Part shown: piece by piece, positions 26,558-35,746 of the stretch
Layout: each line of letters opens with the position of its first letter
How positions within the stretch are numbered: the stretch's first letter is position 1
Assembly (NCBI GenBank): GCA_002839445.1
Contig: PGYB01000015.1
Span: 25,097-89,096, forward strand
Direction of reading: 5' to 3'
DNA length: 64,000 nucleotides
Source of the DNA: Candidatus Riflebacteria bacterium HGW-Riflebacteria-1
GTDB lineage: Bacteria; Muiribacteriota; Ozemobacteria; Ozemobacterales; Ozemobacteraceae
Notes under the pieces: generated by a model
Databases searched by the model: none
What the model saw: only the letters and a program-made list of their open reading frames with translations
Told to the model about the DNA's origin: nothing
Made by a program: the position numbers and the translations under genes

Positions 26558-28249
26558 CTAGAATGAGTTCATGAGATTGGCTGGCTTATCCTCATCCTGA
26601 TCCTGACCTTGATCCTGCTTACGTATTTGGATAGGTCGGACTTCCCAACCAGGTATGATTACTCCATCGGGACCGATTCTGGGCTTGACCAGCTCCCCGG
26701 GTCTCATTATATAGTCATCAGATTTTGCATTTATGAAGACTAAATTTATCTCTGGATATTTTTCAATGTACGCCTTCCGGTTGTGAACGTAGTTGGCTGC
26801 AAAAGCTACTTCAAGATCATTTGTTCTATATTTGACCGGAAGGTTGTTCGGCTTGAGAACGTCACCTCTAAAAACCAGCATAAAACCTTCAGAATGCTGA
26901 ATAATGCGACCGGTTCCTTGAATGTTTGCGTCTGCGATTTCTGTGGTTCCGGATGCTGGAGCCTCCGGCTGTTCAACCGGAGAATTCTCAATGATAAATG
27001 CTTCATAGAGTTCTTTCAATGAAGGTTCCAGGCTGTCAAATATTCTTTGCTTTATCCAGAATCCTCGCATGCGGCTGAATAATTCCTTAATTTCAGAGCC
27101 AGTCAACTTTTCGAAAACTTCCTGGTTAATAAATGCATTTTCTATAGCGTTTAGTTTATCTTCGCGGTCCTGAATAGCTTTTTCGAGCTGAGCCCTAATT
27201 TTGCTCACTTCGGAAAGTTCAGAATCTGTCAGCGAACTAGCTTTTTTGGCAAGTATTTCAAGCCGTGCTCTCAGACGGAATGTTTCATTCAGCAAATTTC
27301 CCAGCTCGATTATATCTTCTCTAAGATTTTTCCAGGTGATTTCGGAGCTTTCTCCGATTTCAGTCAGATGCTTGACGATTTGTTTCTCTAGTTCTTGGTT
27401 ATCTCTTTCGACTGCAAGTCTAGACTCTAAACAAATTGAAACCTGCCTGTCAAATTCTTTACCAAGCTTTAAGCCTATTTCTGGCATGTAACAACGCTGT
27501 AAGACTAGAACTTTATCTTCTTCCAAGCGGCTCAGCTTTTCATCTATCGTTTTCAAGGACGCCTGAAGCCTTTTCAGTTCATTGTCAGCCAGTTTTTTGC
27601 CGGTATTCATCTTTTTTAGAATGGCCAGTTTCTCTTTTAACAGCGCCTGTTTGGTTTCCGCAAATTTTTTGGTCTGTTTCTCAATGTCTATTTTGATTTC
27701 AAAAACATTTCTTTGCGCGGAAATCTTTTCAAACATTGTTTTAAGGTTGCCAAAATCAGCGGGGTCTTTGTTGAGTTTCATAGCACGAATTATTGCGTTT
27801 GCGGCTAGTCTATACTCACCCTGTAGGCTGAAAAACTTTACTGATTCGTTCCTTTCAATTTCCGCCAGAAGTTTGTTCTTTTGGGTTTCACTCAAAATGC
27901 TGTTTTTGATATCAGCTTTGAGAGTAGTAATCAAAAAATCTGCCTCGGAAAAGCTCTTCCTTGAAATTTGTGTGGCAATCTCTTCTCTGACTCGATCGAA
28001 TTTCACCAGTGCTCCAAATTCTTCCTTCAGGTATTCATCGGTAGTGTCTTTTGCTCCCGGAGTGGAAGGGTTTGTCGGCGCTTTGGTCGGAGCCACAATC
28101 TCAGGACCCGGGATCGTCGGTCCATGCCTGCCAGGATCTCTGGTGGGATTTGCTCTTGAGGGTGCACCCCTGTTCTGGGCAAAAACCGGGAATGAAAGAA
28201 AACACGTTGTCATCAACACAAAACCGATTATCGAGCTTCGTTTAACCAT
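26558..28249 (-). CDS. Secreted coiled-coil protein, last gene of pseudopilin operon
   Basis: 563 residues from ATG 28249 (GGAG 8 bases upstream; the GTG two codons earlier is too close to it). After a signal peptide (FVLMTTCFLSFPVFA) comes a Pro/Thr-rich stretch, then a long charged coiled-coil region (about 95-400, many Glu/Lys/Leu heptads). The C-terminal domain (about 430-545) is beta-rich, and the final residues are DQGQDQDEDK. It follows the 279-aa gene by 13 bases and so ends the operon that begins with the PilX-like gene at 32840. A structural partner of the pseudopilus in the periplasm is plausible, but no family is recognised. Confidence 0.65.
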   Translation of the reverse strand: MVKRSSIIGFVLMTTCFLSFPVFAQNRGAPSRANPTRDPGRHGPTIPGPEIVAPTKAPTNPSTPGAKDTTDEYLKEEFGALVKFDRVREEIATQISRKSFSEADFLITTLKADIKNSILSETQKNKLLAEIERNESVKFFSLQGEYRLAANAIIRAMKLNKDPADFGNLKTMFEKISAQRNVFEIKIDIEKQTKKFAETKQALLKEKLAILKKMNTGKKLADNELKRLQASLKTIDEKLSRLEEDKVLVLQRCYMPEIGLKLGKEFDRQVSICLESRLAVERDNQELEKQIVKHLTEIGESSEITWKNLREDIIELGNLLNETFRLRARLEILAKKASSLTDSELSEVSKIRAQLEKAIQDREDKLNAIENAFINQEVFEKLTGSEIKELFSRMRGFWIKQRIFDSLEPSLKELYEAFIIENSPVEQPEAPASGTTEIADANIQGTGRIIQHSEGFMLVFRGDVLKPNNLPVKYRTNDLEVAFAANYVHNRKAYIEKYPEINLVFINAKSDDYIMRPGELVKPRIGPDGVIIPGWEVRPIQIRKQDQGQDQDEDKPANLMNSF

Positions 28250-28262
28250 TTTCACAACTCCT

Positions 28263-29102
28263 TCAGGTTTTTATTCTACTTCTGCGAATTGTCGTCATTG
28301 CCTTCCAGCCATGCGTAGCTGATGGCATGTCGTCAAAAGCAGTAACATCCTTTGAGTTACTCTGACCATTGGGCATAAGTACCGAGGTTGCGTAATCTTT
28401 GACTTTTTTGCCGCCGGCGCCAGTGATTTCCTGCTGTTGTGTTGGAAACGGCGGCGGGGAATAAATTTCCATTTCGCACAAATTGTTGTCGCTGTCACGG
28501 TAAGTAATTTTTCTTTGCTTCAATTCAAGGATCGGTTCGGATTTCTGATTGCCTTTTGATTTGCCGCGGGTTGTTTTTACTTCAAGCAATTCACAGACTT
28601 TTTCAAATTCCCAGAAAAAGCTTTTACCTGGCAAAGCGGGCATGTTGGCTGTTTTAGTCGCTGTCTGCGTGGCATTTTTTAAATAAACCTTCCCATTGAT
28701 CAGAACCATGCCTCTATATTTCTGTAGCTCCGCCCTGCTTATGAGTCGTGCATGTACCAGACGGATCAGGGCAAAATCAGAAATCTCGGTTATTGGCTTC
28801 TGTGGAGGACAATATCTTTCGTTAAAATTTGAAACACTATTCTCAAGCCTAATAGAATCTGCATTTTGTGTGTAAGTAGAGTTTACTTCATCGTTCTTAG
28901 TCACCGGCGCACTACTGCGCACTTGGGTTGGGATTTTTAAGGGGCTGCTTATCGGCTTCGGCTGAGCGGGACTTGTGGCAATTCCAGAGTCTAAAGATGC
29001 ATTCTCCTGCGCTTTGCAGTCTGCGGAAATGAAAACAGACGAAAAATCCAGTGCTAAAATGATTAGCAGTATTCTTAACCATAATTTGTTACCTGTTTTC
29101 AC
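28263..29102 (-). CDS. Secreted protein, unknown function, in pseudopilin operon
   Basis: 279 residues from GTG 29102, which has GAGG 7 bases upstream and opens a good signal peptide (TGNKLWLRILLIILALDFSS). A disordered Ser/Pro/Thr linker covers about 40-95. The core includes SDFALIRLVHARLISRAELQKYRG and a Lys-rich beta region. There is no motif I can name. It lies between a pseudopilin (56 bases upstream) and the coiled-coil gene, so it probably belongs to the same secreted assembly. Confidence 0.6.
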   Translation of the reverse strand: MKTGNKLWLRILLIILALDFSSVFISADCKAQENASLDSGIATSPAQPKPISSPLKIPTQVRSSAPVTKNDEVNSTYTQNADSIRLENSVSNFNERYCPPQKPITEISDFALIRLVHARLISRAELQKYRGMVLINGKVYLKNATQTATKTANMPALPGKSFFWEFEKVCELLEVKTTRGKSKGNQKSEPILELKQRKITYRDSDNNLCEMEIYSPPPFPTQQQEITGAGGKKVKDYATSVLMPNGQSNSKDVTAFDDMPSATHGWKAMTTIRRSRIKT

Positions 29103-29157
29103 TTCTTTACCTCGCTTATCTTTCAATATGATTAGTCCGCATGAAAGGAATCAAAAA

Positions 29158-29772
29158 TTAAAAATCCAGATAATTCCAGTTGCAGTCGGATAGTCGATCT
29201 GAAAAAAATACCGAACTCAGTTTTATCTCACATGATGGGAATCTGGCATCTTCAGAATCAACAGATACTCTTACCAGCAATCGTCCGGTGTTCCTCACCA
29301 GAGCGCTTACAGTATCGGGCATTCTTATAAAAAGCACTCCAAAGTCTTTCATACGAGGAACCCCGAATAGTTTTCTTTGTAGTGAAGGTTTTGAAACTGA
29401 CTGAAGCACTCGCTCGACATAGTTTTTGCCGCTGTCTTCAACCAGTGAATACGTTATCTGTTCCGTCCGGGTTTTCAGCGCCAGAATTCTAGAATAGGTT
29501 GCAGAATCAGGTATCATTTCTGTGCCCAGATCTATTGTTGCTACGGCTCCGCCCGTTGATAAAGAAACAAAATGCAGCATATCCCGCCGAAGACTCGAAA
29601 AAAGCAGACTGGCAGCTCTTATGGAATCAAGGTTATCCTGACCTTTCATGGTAACTCTGACTGTGTGCGAAAAAAGGGCCTGAATTACGATCATAAGGCT
29701 GCAGGCAATTGCCGCGACCACAAGTGCTTCGGTAAATGTGAAACCTGCTTTGCGTTTTTTTACTCTTTCCAT
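29158..29772 (-). CDS. Prepilin-type protein (PilW/GspJ-like)
   Basis: 204 residues. The N-terminus KKRKAGFTFTEALVVAAIACSLMIVI is a prepilin leader: basic residues, cleavage after Gly, Phe+1 and Glu+5, then a hydrophobic helix. The body of ~170 residues with RAASLLFSSLRRDMLHFVSL matches minor pseudopilins of the GspJ/PilW type, which sit at the tip of a type II secretion or type IV pilus fibre. It starts 6 bases after the PilV-like gene stops. It needs a prepilin peptidase, which is not in this window. Confidence 0.82.
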   Translation of the reverse strand: MERVKKRKAGFTFTEALVVAAIACSLMIVIQALFSHTVRVTMKGQDNLDSIRAASLLFSSLRRDMLHFVSLSTGGAVATIDLGTEMIPDSATYSRILALKTRTEQITYSLVEDSGKNYVERVLQSVSKPSLQRKLFGVPRMKDFGVLFIRMPDTVSALVRNTGRLLVRVSVDSEDARFPSCEIKLSSVFFSDRLSDCNWNYLDF

Positions 29773-29778
29773 ATTCGT

Positions 29779-30324
29779 TCAGTTTTCTTTTAAAAAAACA
29801 GCCATGTTAACTTCTCTGGAAGAGTCATTTCCTGACAAACTGGCCTTCCAGGCCACTTGAACTCTTATTTTCAGATAGTTTTCACCCTTCATTATGCTGT
29901 TGGTTGATGAGTTCACTGTAGTAGCTGTTATGCGTCTTCTACTAAACACCTTGTTGAGCGGCGAGACCGTAAAACGCACGGGGAGGCTGGTTCCATTCGT
30001 TTGCAAGGGTATGACTTTTGTATTGTCGCCGTGTTCTTCCAGTCTGGCCTGAAACCCTGAATCATTGAGAATTGAACCTAAACTAATCGATGGGTTTCCG
30101 GTCATAATCCTGGCGTCATTAACTATTTCAGATTCTCTCTGACCGAGACTGAGCAGCTGGTCGCAAATCTCGCGAGCATAGTGAACGGCCATTTCTTCAT
30201 AGATCGAAGCATTGCTCATGCGATTTGAAGAACTCAATAATCCAAGCAGAGGGCCGACTGCCAGAGCAATGACGACCGACGCAACCATTATTTCAACCAA
30301 TGACAACCCTCTGCGCAGATTCAT
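29779..30324 (-). CDS. Prepilin-type protein (PilV/GspI-like)
   Basis: 181 residues. The leader MNLRRGLSLVEIMVASVVIALAVGPL is cleaved after Gly6, giving Leu+1 and Glu+5. The region after the helix (NASIYEEMAVHYAREICDQLLSLGQRE) and the short length fit a minor pseudopilin of the PilV/GspI group. Its start overlaps the stop of the PilX-like gene (ATGA). It should assemble at the pseudopilus tip with its neighbours. Confidence 0.82.
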   Translation of the reverse strand: MNLRRGLSLVEIMVASVVIALAVGPLLGLLSSSNRMSNASIYEEMAVHYAREICDQLLSLGQRESEIVNDARIMTGNPSISLGSILNDSGFQARLEEHGDNTKVIPLQTNGTSLPVRFTVSPLNKVFSRRRITATTVNSSTNSIMKGENYLKIRVQVAWKASLSGNDSSREVNMAVFLKEN

Positions 30325-32840
30325 GTTCCCGCCCCTTCAATACTGATTTTGCCGGAACTATTTTCGATTACAAACACTCTTGAATCGGCCATCGCAGGGG
30401 AAGATGGGTTGAAACGCGGGTTATACTGTATTTCGCCGCCTTGAGTGAAATTGCTCATGGTAGTGCTCAGGTGGTTAAGAGGATCACTATTCGGATTTTC
30501 GTACAATCCTATTTCTGTAAGTGCAAGCCCTCCCGAGATCTGAAAATGTTTTGGGGCGCTGGCGGATGCCGGTGGGCGCAGCATGCGACCGGCAGATGGA
30601 CTAAGGGATGCCATATAGGCATGGATGATGCGACTCGAACCCGTTCCGTCAATGAAAAAATGACCGTTGCCCAGCGCCAGGGTGCAAAGAGTTGCTGGCG
30701 CTCCATCTGCGATTGCACTGGTAATGTCTTGTTTTAAAACCAGGCTGCCTTTGTCTACGATGACAATTAGCGGCTTAACCAGTTTGACAGGCTTTTTTGA
30801 AAGAATCAGTGCATCGGCAAAGCTGTCAGCAACCCCATTACGACGCACAATCAGAAATATTCCCGTTTTGTAGGTCTCGTTGATTCCGGTTGATTCGTTG
30901 CCAGCTGTTTTGAACAGAAACCTTTCAGTTGCTTCCTGTTCTTCTTCAGTAGTGTCGCATTTGCGCAGATCAAGCGTGTGAGTGATTCTGCCTGAAAGAA
31001 GATTGGAATCCAGAATTGTCAGCTTTCCAGGATCACCCATGAAGTAACAGTTGTCAGGGTTAGAATTCGGATCGTAATGACCATTTTCTTTCAAGAAAAT
31101 TCCCATTTTATTGTGCGGGTGAAGGCCCTTAACTGCACAATTGCGCATTTCTTCTGCTTGAGGAACGAGAAACCGCTCGGCATCAAATGCTTCTCCAGCA
31201 ATACCTGGAGCTGCCATGAGGTTTGGATAATAATCACGCTGATATTTCATGAAATCAAAAATCAGGTTGAAGGCAATACCGTTTCCATGCATGATCGGTG
31301 ATGGATTCGGAAGACTGTTATAGGGCATCAGTTTCTTAAAACTTTCAAAGCCATTTTTGAAAAAATCCAGAGCATAAATCGGTGGTGATAGATTGCCGCT
31401 CCACAGACCAAAACTCTCCAGTGTCTTGTTTGTCGCCGCTCTTATATTGAACATGCTCTCGGGCATGTTTGCCCACAAACCTTTGTATTCGTCTGCAGTT
31501 GAAGTATTGCGGCCTCGGATAAAACAAAACTTGAGAAATCCGGCAAGAACCGGCCCGACAATAAGGGTTCGCGATTCCCTGTTCTGGTTTCCATATGGGT
31601 AAAGCCATGTCGATGCCGATCGAATGTGGTCTGCCGGCTCGAATGCTGCTCCGGCAGAAAGGCCTGGCCACAGATTTTTCCCGCCGACCCCATATTGGTT
31701 GCCCTCTTCCCATGTGTAAAAGCCCTGATATCTTCCTCCGAGTGAATATTCATGCCCGATGAATTCGGTGTGAGGCGCAAAACTGCTGCTATCATCCACA
31801 ACTTCAGGTGCCAGAACGGGTAATGCTGATGCTGATGGCCAGCCTAACATGAAATGCCCGCCGGCCGACGGGTCAAAACCAGATGGAATCTTGACAAAAA
31901 CGGCCTCGTCTCCTCCTGGGGCGGATGGCCCAAGGAACACCCATCCCCTGGAACGCAGATGTTCTTTATCTTCAATCAGGCTGCGTTCTGGCATGGAAGA
32001 GGTGACGGCAATACTGTCAGTCCCGTTGAATACTACGAGTGGGCCGGTGAAAGTTTTTCCACCGGCTGGCGGATGGCGGTATGTATTATCAATGGCGCCG
32101 TCAAATTTGACGCCCAGAGCATTGTAAGAATCAGGATATGGAGTTCTTTTTACAAATAGTGAAAATCGGCTGAACGGCCCCGGAATCATACTTATCACTC
32201 TGAACTGCCGTGTCATGCTTGCTTCTCGACGCAACCCTCTATACTCAACGCTGCATTTCACCGTCAGCTGGCCGCATTTTTCAACCGGATCACGCCCCAT
32301 TTGAAACTGTTCCGCGGTAGTATCAGGATTAAGGCTTTGCACATTCTCAAGCTTGATCTCCATGGCTAGACAGACAGGATAACCACCTAGCAGCCCAGGC
32401 TCGTGTAAATCCTCCAGAGTGTTGAGAAAATTCTGGAAATCATTCCGGGCATTGGAACAGATTGCACTGTTGCTGTTGATATGGAGACTGTTGCCAAATT
32501 CTGCCGCAGTTTTTGTGAACAACTCCGGGCAACTGCTTTTTAAAGTGGTTTCGAAAGAACTGTTTAGTTTTTCAGCCAGAAGGGAAAGCCCTGAAATGGC
32601 CAGATAACCGGTTGTTTCAGAAATCATCAGATGATGAGCCTGAATATTTCTTTGTCTGACGATACTGTTGAAAGAAAAAATAAAAACTGCCATAAGAAGA
32701 GAAACGAGCAGAACAACCCCAAGAAGAAAACCTCTTCTTTTGCTGCCTTTAAATTCTATGACAGGCCTATTTTTCACAACGCTGTTAATAGCCAATCCCA
32801 GGCTCTTTTTGTAAGGCAAATTATTCTTTTGACGAACCAA
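30321..32840 (-). CDS. PilX-like pilus assembly protein, large
   Basis: Up to 839 residues. Near the N-terminus KRRGFLLGVVLLVSLLMAVFIFSFNSI is a prepilin-like or signal-anchor segment followed by the AHHLMISETTGYLAISGL region typical of PilX/GspK-type proteins; the remaining ~750 residues are a large secreted body. The start is uncertain: TTG 32840 is only ~10 bases after the transcription start predicted from the promoter at 32857-32883, so TTG 32795 or GTG 32777 are more likely. It shares layout with the 717-aa protein at 44522. First gene of a five-gene operon running to 26558. Confidence 0.7.
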   Translation of the reverse strand: MVRQKNNLPYKKSLGLAINSVVKNRPVIEFKGSKRRGFLLGVVLLVSLLMAVFIFSFNSIVRQRNIQAHHLMISETTGYLAISGLSLLAEKLNSSFETTLKSSCPELFTKTAAEFGNSLHINSNSAICSNARNDFQNFLNTLEDLHEPGLLGGYPVCLAMEIKLENVQSLNPDTTAEQFQMGRDPVEKCGQLTVKCSVEYRGLRREASMTRQFRVISMIPGPFSRFSLFVKRTPYPDSYNALGVKFDGAIDNTYRHPPAGGKTFTGPLVVFNGTDSIAVTSSMPERSLIEDKEHLRSRGWVFLGPSAPGGDEAVFVKIPSGFDPSAGGHFMLGWPSASALPVLAPEVVDDSSSFAPHTEFIGHEYSLGGRYQGFYTWEEGNQYGVGGKNLWPGLSAGAAFEPADHIRSASTWLYPYGNQNRESRTLIVGPVLAGFLKFCFIRGRNTSTADEYKGLWANMPESMFNIRAATNKTLESFGLWSGNLSPPIYALDFFKNGFESFKKLMPYNSLPNPSPIMHGNGIAFNLIFDFMKYQRDYYPNLMAAPGIAGEAFDAERFLVPQAEEMRNCAVKGLHPHNKMGIFLKENGHYDPNSNPDNCYFMGDPGKLTILDSNLLSGRITHTLDLRKCDTTEEEQEATERFLFKTAGNESTGINETYKTGIFLIVRRNGVADSFADALILSKKPVKLVKPLIVIVDKGSLVLKQDITSAIADGAPATLCTLALGNGHFFIDGTGSSRIIHAYMASLSPSAGRMLRPPASASAPKHFQISGGLALTEIGLYENPNSDPLNHLSTTMSNFTQGGEIQYNPRFNPSSPAMADSRVFVIENSSGKISIEGAGT

Positions 32841-32856
32841 TAAGAATTTACTCGTA

Positions 32857-32883
32857 TACGCAATTTGGTTCTTTTTTGTGACG
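32857..32883 (-). promoter_or_regulatory. ECF-type promoter of the second pseudopilin operon
   Basis: On the minus strand CGTCACA (32877-32883), 16-base spacer, CGTA (32857-32860). It matches the promoter of the sigma-factor gene at 48517-48543 in both boxes with one mismatch in the -35. Confidence 0.6.
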
Positions 32884-32967
32884 GATTCGTGAAAAAAATA
32901 AATAAAATCGTTATAACTTTACAAATCCAACAGATGAAGAAATTGCCGAGTGTAATGATCTAGCGGC

Positions 32968-33029
32968 AAAAAAGGAATTCCCGCTCTCAGGTCAGATCTG
33001 GTGTTCTTTCAGGTTCGCACATGAAAAAA
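32968..33029 (-). pseudogene. Fragment of a paralogue of the secreted protein at 23912
   Basis: About 60 bases here match 24357-24418 with few differences, including 25 identical bases (24390-24414 and 33000-33024). Read on the minus strand it still encodes MCEPERTPDL, then hits a stop after one more codon. It is a remnant of a deleted gene copy. Confidence 0.7.
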
Positions 33030-33031
33030 AC

Positions 33032-33526
33032 CTAATAATTCGACTCCTTTCGGGAAAAAACAACTTTGAGAAAACATAACCCGAGCACAAAATATAGTAT
33101 TCCCATCATGTAAGCAAATGTTCCTCCATGTCCTTCTAATGCTTCGAATTCTACGAAGATAAATCTACGCGGATTTACTGGATCCACCTTGATTGACAAT
33201 TCGCAGCCCAAAGGCCTTTTCGCAGAAAATCTATTGACATCATCCATATCAATAGATCTGATTTGTCCATATTCAATTGAAATTGTTTGTGTGCCAACCG
33301 ACCAGCTGTAGTTCAACACCAGAATATTTTCATCTCCAATTCCATGAACATATTGATGTGCAATGCGCTTGCCGGTTACAGTGGCAATAGCAGGGATCCA
33401 GTGGCTCGTTTTTGCGTCACGCGATCTTTCAAGAGGGGCTTCCCGAATCCAGGCATAACTGGCATAGAATAGTAATAATGCAAGCGCCAGGACTCCGCAC
33501 TTTTTTATGAACTCTTCAGATTCCAT
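33032..33526 (-). CDS. DUF3592-like membrane protein, copy 1
   Basis: 164 residues from ATG 33526 (GGAGGG upstream). A transmembrane segment at each end (LALALLLFYASYAWI and MMGILYFVLGLCFLKVVF) encloses an extracytoplasmic domain with the pattern HWIPAIATVTGKRI...YSWSVGTQTISIEYGQ...VKVDPVNPRRFIF, typical of DUF3592 proteins. It is closely related to the protein at 38214-38690, including the DNA before the start. Function unknown. Confidence 0.78.
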   Translation of the reverse strand: MESEEFIKKCGVLALALLLFYASYAWIREAPLERSRDAKTSHWIPAIATVTGKRIAHQYVHGIGDENILVLNYSWSVGTQTISIEYGQIRSIDMDDVNRFSAKRPLGCELSIKVDPVNPRRFIFVEFEALEGHGGTFAYMMGILYFVLGLCFLKVVFSRKESNY

Positions 33527-33913
33527 TTCTTTCGACCCTCCGATTATCAATTTTCGGTAAACTACTGAAAAGTAGAAGTATGCAAAATTCTTATGAACCC
33601 GAGTGTAGTTGAAAGAATCGTTTATAAATAGCATATATGAAAGCGAAAAAACTCTCCAATTCAGATACGACAACTCCCGGCGATCTGTGACCTCTTTTAA
33701 TGTTTTAATAACTCAATTCCCGGTTTATAATGAACCTGTACAAATATGTCACAGACGGCATTGATCTTTCGTATTCATTGGCAGGTTCACATTCAATTTT
33801 ATTTTTGCTTCACAACCAACGCCTGGAGCAGCCTGGGAAATGTTTGTTGGAGCTGCTGGTTAAAATTAGCCTGTTATTCTTGTGCTAAACTGACAATTGA
33901 AGGAGAAAGTCTT
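33527..33913. other. Divergent intergenic region
   Basis: 387 bases between a minus-strand DUF3592-like gene and the plus-strand SH3-lysozyme gene. It contains the ECF-type promoter at 33747-33773 and a ~130-base leader. Open frames here lack ribosome sites and I see no further gene. Confidence 0.6.
33747..33773 (+). promoter_or_regulatory. ECF-type promoter of the SH3-lysozyme operon
   Basis: TGTCACA (33747-33753), 16-base spacer, CGTA (33770-33773). Both boxes and spacing equal those before the sigma-factor gene. Confidence 0.65.
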
Positions 33914-34807
33914 ATGAAAATACAAACTTGGCGTATTCTCCTGTTACTGGTATTTGTGACCATAGTGTTATGTGGTTCCGCCGTGATTGCCGAAAAAGAC
34001 ATTTCCGAGTGGAATACAGGTAATGACAAACCTGATTCGGAAGCAGATGGCACCGAAGGCTTCGGGATAGATTTAGGCTTGAATAAACAGGGGGCAGAAG
34101 CATCAGGTGAAACATCTGATATCAGCGAAGCCGACCAGACCACCGAGCCAGAGGCGGAAGGACAGGAAGCTCTGGAAAGTGGAAAAACGCTGAAAGGCGT
34201 TATTGATGTAGACACTTATTTGAATATCCGCAACGGCCCATGGAAAAATATCATTGGCGGCTTGAGAACTGGAGACAAAATAGAAATTGTAGCCAAGGAT
34301 GGTGACTGGTTCAAGATTGTCCACGGCAGCGATTTCGCCTATGTTCATGCCTATTATGTCGATGCACCGGGGTTTCCCTCGCATCAAGGTGTTGAGCCAC
34401 CGATCCTCGGCTCCAACGAGTCTCCGTATGGCAATAAAAGCAGTTCGGCAGGTGGTAGTGGTGGAGCGGCCCTTCTTGGGTATCTGCAGCAGGCAGGTCT
34501 GACAGGAGAAGAGTTAAAAATGGCCTGGGCCATCGGCATGGCTGAATCGGGGGGCGCTCCCGACGCCTATAATGGTGACAGCTCAACCGGCGACATGTCA
34601 TACGGTTTATTTCAGATTAACATGCTCGGAGAGCTTGGGCCTGCGCGCATGGCACAATACAATTTGAGCTGTTATGAGGACCTGTTTGATCCGATGACCA
34701 ACATTCGCGTAATGATTCAGATGAGCGCAAACTGCTCTGATTGGAGCCCATGGAGCACTTACAAGCGCGGCAACCATGAAGAATTTCTCAGCCAGTTTCC
34801 GCAATAG
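33914..34807 (+). CDS. Secreted SH3b plus lysozyme-like peptidoglycan hydrolase
   Basis: 297 residues from ATG 33914 (AAGGAG 8 bases upstream). Signal peptide (RILLLLVFVTIVLCGSAVIA), an acidic linker (30-90), an SH3b domain (about 93-150: DTYLNIRNGPWKNIIGGL, GDWFKIVHG) and a C-terminal lysozyme/transglycosylase-like domain (about 187-295). Glu211 in GMAESGG is the likely catalytic acid, with SYGLFQIN as the fold's substrate-groove motif. The N-terminal 170 residues closely match the M23 protein at 41214-42182. It should cut glycan strands in the periplasm. Heads a plus-strand operon to 36830. Confidence 0.85.
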   Translation: MKIQTWRILLLLVFVTIVLCGSAVIAEKDISEWNTGNDKPDSEADGTEGFGIDLGLNKQGAEASGETSDISEADQTTEPEAEGQEALESGKTLKGVIDVDTYLNIRNGPWKNIIGGLRTGDKIEIVAKDGDWFKIVHGSDFAYVHAYYVDAPGFPSHQGVEPPILGSNESPYGNKSSSAGGSGGAALLGYLQQAGLTGEELKMAWAIGMAESGGAPDAYNGDSSTGDMSYGLFQINMLGELGPARMAQYNLSCYEDLFDPMTNIRVMIQMSANCSDWSPWSTYKRGNHEEFLSQFPQ

Positions 34808-34829
34808 CAGAAGCAATTCGAAAAAATCC

Positions 34830-34846
34830 CGCCAGGAATCCTGGCG
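34830..34846 (+). terminator. Small hairpin between lysozyme and DUF3298 genes
   Basis: CGCCAGGA/TCCTGGCG forms a compact stem-loop followed by TTTAT. It may reduce readthrough into the next gene rather than stop it. Confidence 0.35.
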
Positions 34847-34863
34847 TTTATGGAGAAAGTAAG

Positions 34864-35709
34864 ATGAGAAACAAGATCAGTTTGCTCGTATCAGTATTCA
34901 TTCTCTTTGGGATATGTAATGGCTGGGCAGCCACAGCTACCGGAGACAGCCAAAATGAAGCCCCCATAAAAATTACCAGTTCTATTTCTGCCGTCATCAA
35001 ACAGTTCACCCGAAAGATCCCTCCTCCGAAACTGGCAAGAAAAGAAACTATAGCTGCAAACATTGATATTCACTTTCCCGAACTGTCTTGCCAGACCGGG
35101 GTTAGTGTTACCGTGAATGCCATCAATAACGCCATACAAAGCAAGCTATTGAAAATATTGGACGGGAAACATCCTGAAACAGTGGAGCAGCTTATAGAGA
35201 CTTTCGGCAGCGACTATGAAAAGTCCACGAAAGCGACTCCAGAAATGCCCGGCGCATGGCTCCTGAAGTTTTCAGCAACAGTCAGCTATCACGATGAAGA
35301 CCTGTTTTGCCTCAAGATACTCCAGTCCGTTTTTACCGGCGGCGCGCATCCAGCTTCAAATCTTACATACCTGGTGTTTTCCATAAAAACAGGCGAGCTT
35401 TACAGTCTCACCGACCTGATTCATAAAAACAGCCCGGCGAAACTGACCAAAGTCGCAGAAAACCATTTTCGCCAGATTCGGAACATGAAACCTGAAGAGA
35501 CCTATAAACAAGCAGGTTACTGGTTCGAAAACGATCAATTCTCTCTTAATCGGAATTTCCTGATTTCCAAGGATGGGATGTCATTCTGTTTTAATCAATG
35601 CGAAATCGCACCATATTCCAAAGGAATCATTGAATTTATTGTTCCATGGAGTGACCTGAAAACAATTGTGTCTCCCAAGGGCCCAGGCGGTAAATTTTTG
35701 AAGGAATGA
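34864..35709 (+). CDS. Secreted DUF3298-domain protein (RsiV/PdaC-like)
   Basis: 281 residues with a signal peptide (KISLLVSVFILFGICNGWA). The C-terminal ~170 residues match the DUF3298 domain: FTGGAHPASNLTYLVFSIKTGELYSL, then FLISKDGMSFCFNQCEIAPYSKG and FIVPWSDL. This domain binds lysozyme in the anti-sigma factor RsiV and also occurs beside deacetylases. Here it has no membrane anchor or sigma-binding part. Sitting 56 bases after a lysozyme-like hydrolase gene, it could modulate or protect against that hydrolase; this is inference. Confidence 0.82.
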   Translation: MRNKISLLVSVFILFGICNGWAATATGDSQNEAPIKITSSISAVIKQFTRKIPPPKLARKETIAANIDIHFPELSCQTGVSVTVNAINNAIQSKLLKILDGKHPETVEQLIETFGSDYEKSTKATPEMPGAWLLKFSATVSYHDEDLFCLKILQSVFTGGAHPASNLTYLVFSIKTGELYSLTDLIHKNSPAKLTKVAENHFRQIRNMKPEETYKQAGYWFENDQFSLNRNFLISKDGMSFCFNQCEIAPYSKGIIEFIVPWSDLKTIVSPKGPGGKFLKE

Positions 35710-35746
35710 GAAATTACTATTTATCTTTCAGCAGCAGGATTGCTAT

